Below the pieces are notes generated by a model. The model saw only the letters and a list, made by a program, of their open reading frames with translations. It was not told the DNA's origin and did not search any database. A stretch of DNA of 64,000 nucleotides. Origin: Reticulascus tulasneorum (lineage: Eukaryota; Ascomycota; Sordariomycetes; Glomerellales; Reticulascaceae). The stretch covers positions 682,001 to 746,000 of the forward strand of contig LSAX01000008.1 of assembly GCA_001557505.1 (NCBI GenBank), read 5' to 3'. A program made the translations under genes and the position numbers. This document shows positions 31,066 to 42,615 of the stretch, one piece after another (positions within the stretch are counted from its first letter, which is position 1; every line of letters starts with the position of its first letter).

Positions 31066-33407
31066 CTATACAATCTGAATATCTTGACAATTGACTTCGC
31101 TGAACTCCCTGATTAGAGATGGTTCGGCGATCCTGCCAACTCCCAAGCGCCTATACTTCTTGCCTCCATCCGCCTCTTCCAGGAAGAGCACATCTAGCAC
31201 GGGATCGGCCCGCTTGATAAGTACACCAGTTCGGAGATACCTCGTCGAGACATGAAGCGCATAAACTGCCACTCCAAAATCTGCACAGGTAGTCAGGTTT
31301 GACTTCAGCTGCTCTACGGATGCCCACCCAGCAATGAGTTCTGGTCTGTCAGGCGAACAGACCGCTCTCCATCGGCAAGATGCTGGGACAGTGCCATAGG
31401 CTGTGGATACAGCTGCCAGGTGCAGATTGTCTTCGGTCTCCAAGTAACCACGAATATGGACTACATGTAACTTTCCACTCACGTGCAGGCAGGAGGACAA
31501 GTTAATCGGATCAAACAGCGTCTGCCCTAGTATCGGTCTCGCAGCGGACATATGCTCGGGATGTTCATGAGTATCCCGTCTTCGTAGGCACACGCCCGCT
31601 ATCTGGAGTACTTTCTCCGTACCCTCAATTCTTTCAGGCCATTTCACTGGTGTCAAGAGCGACGCCCAAGACCAGGTCGGCGCTTCATCCACTCGTGTCG
31701 TCCACTGCTGCGAGGAGTGGTCCTCTTCCCAAAGAAGGCCATGGTGAATGTCGCGAAGCCATAGACCAGACACATACACCTCATTCTGCTCCTCTAGTCC
31801 CATTCCAATCGCTCGTTTCGGGTTAGAGAGTATTCTGCCTGCTTCCTTAGCAAGACCGGCGACAGCTAGAATCCGATCCTGGTCCGGTTTTGTCAGGTGG
31901 CAGGCGGAGTAGACTTCAAGGGCGTGGTACCAGAAAACAAGGATTGATGCGCTGGTGAAATGGAACGACGCCTTCAGCTGCAAGTGAGCCCGAAGATCGG
32001 GTTTCGCATTTTCGAGCCGAATCCTCTCCTGACACTCCGTTCTTGGTGTGTCACTGTGGCATTCAAAGAATAAACCCTTTGACGTGTACCAGAGAATACG
32101 TTTGCTCAATAGCCACTCTTGCAATATCCAACCCCGTCGGAAGAGAATACTGCCCCGAACCAGGTCCCAATAATCATCTACCAGCCCGACCTTGCGTCTA
32201 TAGACGTAGAAATTGCCGGCCGGGGCATTAGTTTTGTCCTTATATGGCAACCGGACAAGCTTGGATGCCCAAGGTGTGGTATCCTCTCCTGAGGAGTGTA
32301 GCAAGCCGTCTTTCATGTTATCCATAGTCCCGGCAATTGTAAGAAGGGACATCTGGTAGTACTGTGCCATCTTCGGCGCCTCTCTCCTCCAATCCGCTCC
32401 ACCATCCCCGCTTTGTATAATACAGATGGAATCGATCCAGATATACCGGACGTTCAACTTCATGGCAATGGCGAAGACATCTTGGAATAGGCGTGGGACG
32501 GCTTCAAGCCCACTCCCTTCCAAACGTGCTCCATAGTTGTCTGTGATCGTCTTGCAGCTCTCCGTTTCTTGATTCCACCGATGGGTCAAAGTGATATATG
32601 CGCCTTGTTTGCCTTCTGTCTCTCGAAGATAGACCTTGCCGTTCTGGTTGGGGACCTCAATGCACCGCGCAGGCAATGGAGATTGATAAGCATCGATCCT
32701 GGCGGATCCAGATACAGTTTGATTACATTTTGGGTGAGAAGAGCATTCCTTGATCCACTCGTGAACCATCGCGTAGTGCTCGTCTGACCCCACGCTGGGA
32801 CCGTGATATCGCCCGGTCACATCTTCATTTCGTGCCGCCGGACTTGCTAAGAACAAATCATGTCAGTTATAGCGATGAACCACGTATTTCGGGTAGTCGA
32901 GGACCGACCTGGATCGGCCGCGAGACATAACTCGTGCTTGGAGTCAGTCTTCACCTCACTAAACCGGTCACCAATCTCCGTCAATAGTCGATTCACCCGC
33001 AAAGGCAATGATGTAGACTGTGTCTCGTCGTATGCATGGTTTCCTGACACCTTCATGTGTACATAGAGATCCGGATTAGTGGGCTTATGTCTACCAAACA
33101 GGGTAATGTAGAAGTAATATGGCTTTTCGAGATCCTTCACGCTGTCGAGGAGTAGCGAGCAAAACTCGCAGCCCATGGCAGCAGCGGCTTCAACATCGCG
33201 AAGGAGGTAACCGCGTCGCCGCGCTGCGCTTTTGGCAAATGATTGAATGTCGAAATGTTGGCAGCGCCTGCAGAGCGATCCTCCAGTTGCGGGACTGCCC
33301 AGCCAGCTGTCCGAGGTCTCAGCAAAATCTAGACCATTGTCCGCATCGCGATACGACGCTGACATCGCATCATCTGCCTCTGTTTGGTTGAGTTGAAGCT
33401 CAGGCAT
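31066..33407 (-). CDS. HET-domain (heterokaryon incompatibility) protein
   Basis: HET proteins mediate programmed cell death after fusion of genetically different hyphae, or act in related defence responses. Exons 33407-32909 and 32846-31066 encode 759 residues. A cysteine-containing N-terminal region (CRRCQHFDIQSF, MGCEFCSLLLDSV) is typical of the long HET class. The HET domain begins near residue 255 with AYITLTHRW, followed by KLNVRYIWIDSICIIQSGDGGADWRREAPKM, and RRGWILQEWLLSKRIL closes the core. The C-terminal 300 residues contain EAPTWSWASL, also typical. No ankyrin, WD40 or TPR partner domain is seen. Intron acceptor TTCTTAG follows a CTGAC branch point. Whether it is an allelic incompatibility gene cannot be told. 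Confidence 0.9.
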
Positions 33408-33994
33408 ATTTGTATTGCAGTCGGTGTTATTCAGGCCAGAATTGTAGAATTTGGGGGATAGGCATGGAGATTATGGGAACGGCCAGGAAGACATTGGCGT
33501 AGAACAAAAACCATGCAGCTTCGGGGGCTGTGTGCGTTGCGGGCTGAATTTTAATTTATTGGTAGTTGGACTGCCTTATGGCAGGTGGGTGTAACACCGT
33601 GCCCGGCAAGATTTTTGGGGAAAATGAATGCAAAGAGATCTTATTTTTGCCAGACACAAGCATGCTTGCTTCATTGGCTGGCTGCAGATATCTTGGCGTT
33701 CATCGACGTAAGCTGCTGTACTAGCTGAGAATGTAACGACTCTGAATAAATCGATCAAAGAGACTTTAAGAAACACTCTTAGCACGGTGAGGGCGGCGGC
33801 TATCATGTTCACTGAGGGATATATTACTCAAGGTTCAATTTCGCAGTTGGATAAATGCTCTCTACGATCCCTGATTTCGAGGCCAAACGAATTGTGTTGC
33901 CACACCGCGATGATGCTACTTTTCCACACGTTCAACTCCAAGCAGCTGTCAAACCAAATCCAAGACCCTAGGTTACTAACGGTAGTGGCCACTA
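33408..33994. other. Intergenic region between HET gene and esterase gene
   Basis: Contains the HET promoter and the 3' end of the esterase gene. Nothing else is seen. Confidence 0.5.
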
Positions 33995-34959
33995 TCACAT
34001 TAGACCGAAGAATCTCATTGTTTCGTCGCCTTGGAAGGGCGGGATATGTCCACCGCCTTGCACTTCATACCCAATGAGCTGCCTCTCATCGCCGTAGATA
34101 ATTTTCTTCCAATTGCGAATGGGAGTGTCGGACACGTTCTTGGACCACGTGAGGCCGAGAACGTTGCTCCATTGGTCGAGCTGGGCCTTGAGCAGTGAGA
34201 TGACGACGGCCGTGTCGGCAGTACCGTGGACGATCATCATACGCGGACGCGTGCCGTTATAACCCGGGTCACAGTCGCGCGCCAGATCTCCCCACTGCTG
34301 GGCCGTAAAAGTGCTGGCCTTCTTACCCAGTGGACAGCTGAGATCGGACGAGGCCGGGGTAGACATGGGAGAGCCGGCCCAGCACGCGGCAGGGACGCCA
34401 GCGTAAGAAGCAGCAGCGTTAAAGACGTCTGGGTACGTGGCGGCCAGGACGTTGGTCTCCATGGCTCCTGAGGACCCTCCAACCACGAAAATGCTCTTCG
34501 GGTCTCCATTATACGTCTTGAGAGCCCAGTCAACCATGCCCACGAGCCCTTGAGAGTCCCCTCCGCCGTTACGCTTGAGCGACTTAGCTGAGTGACAATC
34601 CCAGCAGTTCATGCCGCTCTGGGACTTGGAGGTTGGATACAGCACAACGAAACCGAGCCTGTCGGCATAAGCGTTAAACGGCGTCATCTGCTGGTACATC
34701 TGGCCGGTTCCGCCACATGGGTGGAGCTTTGATGCCCACGTTAAAAAGAGTACCAAGATTGGAGTTGCGGCCTGATCCTTACCCCTAGTATGATGGCGGG
34801 CTTTTCGGCCAGCTTATCTGGTGTGTAGACCAAAACTGCGGGAAGACCAGAAGGATTATCTCCCCAATTTGCAACTGTTTTTGTCTTTCCAGCGATGGTA
34901 TACTGCGAGAGGACGAGGCCGGCCACGAGGCCGCGAATGATCATGTTGGCCGAAGGCAT
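33995..34959 (-). CDS. Secreted CE1-type esterase (acetylxylan/feruloyl esterase, PHB depolymerase-like)
   Basis: Deacylates plant cell-wall polysaccharides, acting outside the cell. Exons 34959-34783 and 34726-33995 encode 302 residues. The first ~23 residues (MIIRGLVAGLVLSQYTIA) form a signal peptide. LGLHPCGGTGQMY is the oxyanion-hole segment, restored across the intron. VGGSSGAMETNVLAATYPDVF holds the nucleophile serine. MIVHGTADTAV gives the catalytic aspartate region and GGGHIPPFQG the catalytic histidine. Paired cysteines (MNCWDCH, ACWAG, SCPLG, DCDPG) fit an extracellular fold. There is no cellulose-binding module at either end. The choice between acetylxylan and feruloyl activity is uncertain, with acetylxylan esterase more likely. 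Confidence 0.87.
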
Positions 34960-37038
34960 TTTCGAAGAATTATGCCTGGTGCAAGAGTGTTGATGGCGCG
35001 AAGTTGCAGACTATCTGGTCTCCATCAGTGTTTTAGTCCTCCCTTTAAGTTGAAGGAATAAACAAAGGTAGCAGACTCGTTGGAGAGCCTGAAATCATGG
35101 TGATGTCCGTTCTCTGGAGGGGGATGCGGAGTACAGTCCACATCAAGCTGCTGTGCAGTATGTACCACTGGTGGCTATCCGGCACTGTGAACGGCACTTA
35201 CGACGTCGCTTCGGAAATGGGATTCGGCAATGTATGCGCAGCAAGATGCGGAATTTCTGGGAAGTCATACTCCATTCGGAACTATCATGCTGTATGTACG
35301 GCTAAATACGCTACAGGGTGTGCGCTTCAAACAGCCAGCCGGCGTTGCAAACATTCTAGAGCTTGGGATAACAGGCTATGGTGAGTAACGAATTGAGATG
35401 CTCACGCTCTCCTTGCAAACCCCTTGATAACCAGCCCGCCTCCGCGAGGCGCGCTTTACCAGGCATCTGATGTCCGACCTCTACCTTTGGCTCAAGCCGA
35501 TAAAGTGTGGCTGTTTAGTTTGGCAATATACCTTTGATTGCGTAACATTGGTGACAACTGCTTGCTCACAAGTCTCTAAAACTGTTCTTGGTCACCCTCA
35601 TCCTCCGGCATGGATGCATCGTATGTGGATGCGAGTTGGCTTAGATCGAGTATCAGCTTGGGGTTGCATTTATCAAGCATGAAGACACCAAGGCTGTATG
35701 GGGAGCTTCCTTAATACTCAAGAAAATTAGTTTTCTTCGTCAGACGTGGAGGACAACAATGGTCTCTGGACGGATATCCTTGTGAACGAACTGAGCAGAG
35801 TGAAGATAAAAGATCGATTGAGCAAGATTTGCGTATGAAACAGACACGGCGAACATGTAACATGTAGATGGCGAAATTTTTTAAGACGACAAAACAGAGC
35901 GAACGAAATGTTCTGCTTTATATAGAGGGGAGTCTACAGGGTAGGTGGGCGGGGCAGCACATGTGCTGAGGCCTCAGTATGCACCACATCCGACATATCT
36001 GTCTGCAGGTAAGCAACAAACTAAGCTGAAGCCATGATGTTCGATGTGCTGGCAGTTGGTGATAATGGCGCCGTGGGGGCCCAAACGTCATTCGGTATCA
36101 GCGAAATCTCAATCACGCGCTTCCGCACAGCCTCGTCCTGTGGGTATCTACGTCACAACGCCTATAAATTACCTAGATAGGTGTGTGGGGTGAGTAACGG
36201 CGAAGTGGCATTGAGACAGATGATGCAGGAACCAAACACACAGATATCGTCTCAACTTCTGGGCCTTGGGAGGCCGCATGCACTGAAATCGCATCAAGAC
36301 TGGAGTCCTCCTCAACCGGTACCTGGATCATAGCGCTCGTCGCCGCTAATCTTGGGGTACTCGGGGGGCTGAGCTCTGCATGCAAAGCCATATGCAGGCT
36401 TACCGTGTGCGTTCAGCTGTCCTAGGATCCAGTATTAGCGAATGAGAACACGGCTAGGAGAATTTGCATGCTGCACTGCATTAGTAGCCGTTTTCTTTCC
36501 AACGACTGGTTGATTTGCTTCATTTGCTCGAACCCAATTGGCCCAAGTCCGTGTATGGAACAATGCCTCAGTCAAGTGCCTGGGAAACGATCTTGAGCCT
36601 CAACCGCGCCAAGGCATTGGAAGCCAAAAACAGAAGATCTTGATCTTGACTACATTGACATGGAATCTTACTTAAGAGGGGTTGATTGCCCCCTGCTAAT
36701 TAATCACCATCTCCCACTCTCATGCTTAATATCACAAAACAAGATATCGCTTGCCAAATATCATAGAATCACTTGACAAGCGCTGTGCCCTCGCTGGTTC
36801 TGAAGTTCCGCGAAACCCTCGAAGCTAAACATCAAGGGGCAAAGTCTGGTAACTCTCCCCAGTGCTTTCGCCCCGCGTTGTTCTCGACGTTCCTGGTAGG
36901 GTTGGTTTCGCTGCATTTGTGAGCCCTCCTTGCACCCCGTCGATTTTATGCGATGTTAAGCATCGCTCAAACTAAGACAGCCTGCAGGGTCCGAGTGCAG
37001 CGTGAGTACATGATATTTGTCTGGCCACAGGTTCATCT
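34960..37038. other. Intergenic region, no supported gene
   Basis: This 2.1-kb gap holds the divergent upstream regions of the esterase and the C2H2 regulator. A Cys-containing 95-codon frame at 35097-35384 lacks a signal peptide or family match. Nothing else was recognised. Confidence 0.45.
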
Positions 37039-38019
37039 TTGTGCCGCTCTGTTTTTGTACGTCTAGCTACTTTTCCGAAGATCGTGGAGCGCGGGATAGG
37101 ACCCCGGCGCTGCTCATCCACTCTGCGGGATCCAGAATACCATGAATTGAAGCGTTGTTGGCCAAATCGGGCCGGCGAACAGGAGTGTTTTGATGATCGA
37201 ATCTGGCCACCAGCCGGCGATTCTGTGCTTTTGGCGACCGAGTCACTATGGCCATCTGCTTTCGATTATCCCACCAGCGTTTCCGCGATGTCAGAGTCCA
37301 ATTGCAATGGGTTTTGCCATGCCTTCAAGGATTACCGATCCGCCGAAGAGCAGTGTATTGACCCAATGCTCTTGACTATAAGTCCCGGCTGTATGAAGTC
37401 GGGGTTGATGATCCATACAGGAGATCATGATGCTCCCCAGGACCGCTTTGGGCTTGCAACACTTCACTCCAATTCTTCACAGTCGGCAATCCAGATAGAG
37501 CAGGAGACTTTTACCAAATCAACACACTCTCCATACCTCACGCAAAACCCACTCGCTTTGTCAAATTATCGACATGAAGAGCTCGGCAAACTCGCTCAAG
37601 CATACATCTCACCATCGTCTTCTCCGCCTGCAATGACATCAACCCCTTCTGCTGGACACATGAGTCCATCGTCCTCGAGCTATAGTCCATCGGAACAAAG
37701 CGGCCGACCGGACTCCAGACGAAGGTCCGGGGACTACCCGTGCGAACGCGGTTGCGAGGAGGTGTTCCGGAGTCTCAAGGATCGTCTGCGCCACTACCTG
37801 AGTCGCCAGCATAAGCAAGATCGGAACTTTGAATATCGCTGTCGATGCGGATACCTCTTTGCACGCAAAGACAACTACGAGCGCCACCTGCGAAGGTGCT
37901 GGAGAAAGAAACATGTTCCGATGTATACGGATTATCGCTGCCGCTGCGGTGACGAATCGAGCTACGACGAGCACGTCGTTCATATCAAATACTGCGGGCT
38001 TATCCAGCCTCGCCGATAG
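37039..38019 (+). CDS. C2H2-like zinc-finger protein, 5' end uncertain
   Basis: A putative DNA-binding regulator. The frame is open from about 37006, but the first in-frame ATG is at 37288 (MSESNCNGFCHAF). The preceding residues look protein-like, so an upstream exon may exist. From 37288 the protein has 243 residues. A Ser/Pro-rich segment (PSSSPPAMTSTPSAG) precedes a cysteine/histidine-rich C-terminus: YPCERGCEEVFRSLKDRLRHYLSRQH, then YRCRCGYLFARKDNYERHLRRC, then YRCRCGDESSYDEHVVHIKYC. The second and third repeats end in H-x4-C or H-x4-C-like patterns (C2HC), so they are variant fingers. A third module is degenerate. Target is unknown. Confidence 0.62.
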   Translation: MCRSVFVRLATFPKIVERGIGPRRCSSTLRDPEYHELKRCWPNRAGEQECFDDRIWPPAGDSVLLATESLWPSAFDYPTSVSAMSESNCNGFCHAFKDYRSAEEQCIDPMLLTISPGCMKSGLMIHTGDHDAPQDRFGLATLHSNSSQSAIQIEQETFTKSTHSPYLTQNPLALSNYRHEELGKLAQAYISPSSSPPAMTSTPSAGHMSPSSSSYSPSEQSGRPDSRRRSGDYPCERGCEEVFRSLKDRLRHYLSRQHKQDRNFEYRCRCGYLFARKDNYERHLRRCWRKKHVPMYTDYRCRCGDESSYDEHVVHIKYCGLIQPRR

Positions 38020-38685
38020 GATACCGAGCTATTGCTTTGCACAAAGCTTTCCTGGACCGACATACGTTGCATATTCCCTGACTGTTGCATTTGCGATTTC
38101 ATTGGCACACGGCCTAGATTGCGGTGTCTTTCTTTCTGTTTGTCGACTCACTTGCGATGCATTTTGGTTTAGATGATTTCGTTGATGGAATTCTGCAGCG
38201 GGTACGAAAATCAAAATTTGGAAAAAGTAAACTGGGGATCATGGCTTTGGGACTTCTCAGTTGTGCGGTTTTCTTTTGCATCTCGCACCTGTTCGTTCAC
38301 TTTGCCGCTGGGAGGAAAGTGTGTATTATCGTGTGTTATACTAGCTTCATATACTAGAACTTCGAGAGATATCCTGAGCCGAGGCGCGGGCGCCAGTCTG
38401 GCTCCTCCTTTAACAAACTCATTTGCTCAATCGTACCATCATATCAAACTATCAGTGACCTCATAGCTGCACATCTAATTTGAGGGCTGCGTGGGCAAAG
38501 ACTTCAATAGGTAGAGGCTCGCATCGACATATCTATCAGAATTAACGGTTAATTCAAGGGACTGCCCACACTACTCTTGCTACCTAGAACTCCAGGCTCG
38601 CGTACATGACGCCGTGCTACGAAGTGGAAACGCGATAATGGTAGTAGTGAGCTATCCGGGTATTGACACAACTATCCTCAGCCTC
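38020..38685. other. Convergent 3' region of C2H2 and permease genes
   Basis: A 0.7-kb gap between converging genes. Short open frames are present on both strands without motifs. Confidence 0.45.
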
Positions 38686-40361
38686 CTAATTCTTTACCCC
38701 ATTCATCGTATCCTTCGAGTGTGTTTCCGAACTATGCGAGTTCCCCTGTGCGCTCACGGATCTCCCCACAATGGCGCCCTCTACCGCTTGCTCGAACGCA
38801 TCCTTCGGTACCGGAGGTCCCGTGAAGTTCTTCCGCGCATGGATGAAATACCACGCGACGCTAATGGCAGCAAAGCCAGCAAACACGACACTGGCGTAGT
38901 TCATTGTCGTTGCCTCGACGGGAAGAGCTACGGGCATACAGAAGATGATGACCGAGAACACGATCCAGATAATGCAAATCGTGTTGATGACGGTGCCAAA
39001 CCGTCCCAGCGGATACGGTGAGTTTCGGACCGCTTTGCGCTTTCGAACCAAGTTCACGAGAACGGGAACACCGTAGGATGTAGAGAGGCAGATGGTAGCG
39101 ACACCGGTGAAAGAGCCGAAAGCTGCGGACGAGCCGAAGTAGATGCAGCCAAGGAGGCAGTCGATGATGGTAGACAGAATAAGCGCGTTTAGAGGCATGT
39201 CAAGCTTCTTGTTGACCTTGCGCCAGACTTTGTACCCAGGAATGGCGCCATCACGGGCAAATGCATACGTGCAGCGAGATGCCGCAGTCAGAGCACCAAT
39301 GCCGGCGAACATGAGGATGCCTAGGATGAGGAAAAGGAGGCCAAAGCCACCAGCCGCGGAGCCAGTCACAATCTTGAAAACAAGACCAATCGGCTGGCTG
39401 TTTGCGACTTCGAGGAGCAGGGTAACGTCGGGCAAGACGAACAGAAGCGGGATAAGGTATATGACACCAGTGACGCCCGCGGCGACGACGGACAAGACCA
39501 TGGCCCTGGGAACCTCCCGCTCGGGATTCTGCACTTCTTCGCACATGACAGCGACCATTCCGTAACCGGTGAGCGTGTATGCGGCTGGGAGGAGAATGTC
39601 AGTGGGCGTTCTTCCCAAACAAGCTTTCATGAGATTTGGAGCAGATATTTACCTTGCAGTAATCCCACGAAAAATGACCATCCCGTCGGCCAACCGCTAG
39701 CAGACGCATCGTAATGAGTGAAGACCCACTTGGCCGATCTTCTCTCGTCGGCCATGACCAGTATAGTGATTATAATGATCAACACACTCGCAGCAGTCCA
39801 GTAAATGCAGACCTTGTTTATCAGATCCAGATACTTGGACCCAAAAGCGTTGACGAGCGCGCAAACCAGCATAACCGCCCAAAAGCACAGCACGGTCTGC
39901 CACTGATTGGCGACGAAATCCTCGTTGAAGATGGAGATGGCACTGAGAATCAACTGCGCGCCGGAAAAGTTGATGGACAAGGTCACCGTCCAGTTGCCGA
40001 CAAGCGTCAGCCAGCCGTCGATGAAGCTCACGACGGGTGCCCATTTAGGAGTGCTCAGCATGGCAGACCAGTAGTAGACGCCGCCGGCCGTGGGGAAGAC
40101 GGCGCAGATCTCGGCGAGAGAAGCGGCGATGCACAGGGAGATGAGCGAGACAAAGATCCAACCCCAGAGGACGGTGACAGCTTGGCCGTTGGTGAGACTG
40201 ATGAACATTGTCGTCGAGAGACCGAAGGGCACGGCCATGATAGCGAATGACAGGCCGAGAATGCTCATCATGCCGAGGCGGCGAGGAAGCTCGGCGACAT
40301 ATCCGAGGCGGGCGAGCGCCTCATCGGCGTTGCCCTTCGTGAGGGGCTTTCCCTCTTCCAT
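38686..40361 (-). CDS. Amino acid/choline/GABA-type permease (APC superfamily)
   Basis: A plasma-membrane permease of the yeast amino-acid/choline transporter family. Exons 40361-39653 and 39584-38686 give 535 residues. The N-terminal motif RRLGMMSILGLSFAIMAVPFGLSTTM is the first membrane segment, and AEICAVFPTAGGVYYWSAML is the conserved segment 3 region. AAYTLTGYGMVAVMCEEVQNPEREVPRAM, spanning the splice junction, is the signature central loop. About 12 hydrophobic segments can be counted. An in-frame extension back to 40667 exists, but it is Ser/Pro-rich and derives from a repetitive leader, so I chose MEEGKPLTKGNADE. The substrate (choline, GABA or basic amino acids) is not determined. 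Confidence 0.86.
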
Positions 40362-42615
40362 CGCGATCGTGAGGTTCGTGTGCTGGGGGGATAAGCACCT
40401 GGGCGAGGGAGATCGAGTGGATTGGCAGCAGACCCGACGGCGGGGAGAGTCGTGGAGGAGGAGCAGGAGAGGAGGAGGAGCAGGAGAGGAGGAGGAGCAG
40501 GAGAGGATTCGGGGGAGAGCTGGGTGGAAAAGAAGAAGGGTTGACGACGCCGAGGTGGTGGGTGACGATGAGTGGTTCAAGGTGGGAACAACAGCTGAGC
40601 AGCTGCGGTAGAGCTCGCTGGGTGGAACATGGGGCCGAGGTGAGTATCTATGTCTCTCAGCTGTCATACGTTTATCAATTGATAAAAAAGCTCTGACGGA
40701 GACATCACGCTAAGATAGCAAGCTCTCTGGGTTGGTCGCGCCCATGGGTGGACACACACGCACGGTGTGGTGCAGGGTCTCTATCTCCAAGACCCACGAA
40801 CATCTACCGTGATGTCATCCATATCAAGATTTGCCAAGGCGTCCTAGTGGTGTTTGGCCCGGCCCAGGCCAATCATGGGGGCATCACTGCGGAATGGCCC
40901 CGCATATTCCCACTACGGGCCGATGTCTTCAGATAACAGCATTCGGTCTCGCCGATTAGCTTGTGCTGCTGCTGCTGGTGCTGCTGCATGGCAGCTTGGG
41001 GGGGGCATGCGACCGGCCGCAAGCTTCACTTGGGAAATGCTTATCTTTGTAGTCCGTACAGACTATTGTCTCCAACATACTCCTGGACTCCGCATCACCA
41101 GACCGCAAAGCTCACCCACAGATATCTTCCGGTCCCTCCGCGACCACGGCGGACCGTTTCACAGTAGGATAGCTACTGTACTTCGACGTGATCACTCTAG
41201 TGCTCCGTCTAGTTACCTGGTCGTCAGCTGCAGACACACACACACACTACTCTCTAATCAGACCTGCACGCAGAGCGCCGCGTTGATAAGAGCCCATTTG
41301 GAAAATGCTGCAACCGTCCAGAAACCCCCGATAAATTCCATGTCTCTCACCGTTCGTGGCTGACAAGCATGGGCATCCATGCTGCTGCGCCGGGAAATGC
41401 ATGCACGCAGTCCCCATGAAACCCGCTAGATAGCGGAACACTGAAAACGTTCGCTACGCCGACGACGGTCCTTACTCTTTCTCCCCACCTTCCGCCATGC
41501 CATACTTGGATATAAGATATCCTAGTCTGTTCTTTTTCTCTGGCGCCGTCAATATGGAGCCCAATCTAGCTATCGCAATGGAACCCGCATCGCCATATCA
41601 AAGTTGGGTGCAGATGCAGCCTGTATCTCAGCTCAGATATTTCGCAGCCCCCCAGTAATTAGCGACCGAGACCCGTCCCTGGGGTACGAGAGCCCCCGCG
41701 CCGTCGTGGCCCGGATGTCCCAGCCAGCTCAATGCACAAGTTGAGGTCCAGTGCCGCAATGGCAATTTCTCACGTGGAGCTAAATGCACACGCCCAAGCC
41801 CTTTTCGCCGTTGCTACGCCATGACTATGTTAAAAATGCAGAGGGCGATACTTGGGATGGAGAGCGTGATATCTGAATACCTAGTATTAGAACCGCCGCC
41901 TAGAACGGTTCAGCGTGCACGACTACTTCACAGTAAGTCGACTGCTTCGGCCAATGGCTTGTGATATGTATTTTCAAGTCTACACAAAGTTTCTGTCTAG
42001 TGATCCAAGATATCCCTTTGGGCAGGGTCTCGCTGGAGGGGGAAGTGATGCAGCGGCCGCCCCATCTCGTATCCCCCGCCACAGCCCAACCCTCAGCAGA
42101 TTCGGATTACATGGACAGCGATCACCTCATGACCAAAGGCCAGCGAATGCAGAAGTTGGCGTTTCTTCATATGTGGATATGCGACATTTGTGAGGCTTCG
42201 TTTCACTCGTGTGAATATCCGTTCAGAAATTTAGGTCTCGAGCCGATTGCGCCGAGGGCGTGGTGCTTCGTGCTCATGCTTGAAGTGAGCAGAGGGTGCA
42301 CCAATGGCATGCGCCTTCTCCTCGAGGCATAGGTAGACCGAATATCACAGAATAGTGACATCCAGGGCCTTGAAGGGACTGGCCCATGATAGCACGCGAC
42401 GTGGGGAGGCAACTTGAAGAGGAGGATGGCGCATGGTAGGATCTACATCCAGTACCAAATGTAGTTTCCGCCAGTAGTAGAATGCGACTTCCGTGAGATA
42501 CGTTATGCTGGCTGCAAAGGAGCCTTGGGCCTTGCGAGAATATGTAGTGACTCCTGCCAGCGCCATCGCGAATCCATCCCTAGACCTGGTATCACAATGC
42601 AATAAACCCGCGCGC
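40362..42615. other. Intergenic region upstream of the permease
   Basis: This 2.3-kb gap holds the permease promoter and the 3' end of the MFS gene. Simple repeats include a (GCT)n run near 40969, (CA)5 near 41234 and the 17-bp polypurine repeat. Several open frames of about 90-170 codons lack motifs and overlap one another. Confidence 0.5.
40455..40505. repeat. 17-bp polypurine tandem repeat, 3 copies
   Basis: GAGGAGGAGCAGGAGAG is repeated three times without change, about 95-145 bp upstream of the permease ATG. On the transcript strand it is a CT-rich tract, a common feature of strongly expressed fungal promoters or leaders. Confidence 0.85.

Noticed and set aside
35097..35384. 95-codon Cys-containing frame that could be a small secreted protein
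   Set aside because: It lacks a signal peptide, and the cysteines are irregular. No introns or homologous pattern support it.
40362..40667. 102-residue in-frame N-terminal extension of the permease
   Set aside because: It is Ser/Pro/Leu-rich and created by the CT-rich 17-bp repeat; family members begin near MEEGKPLTKGN.
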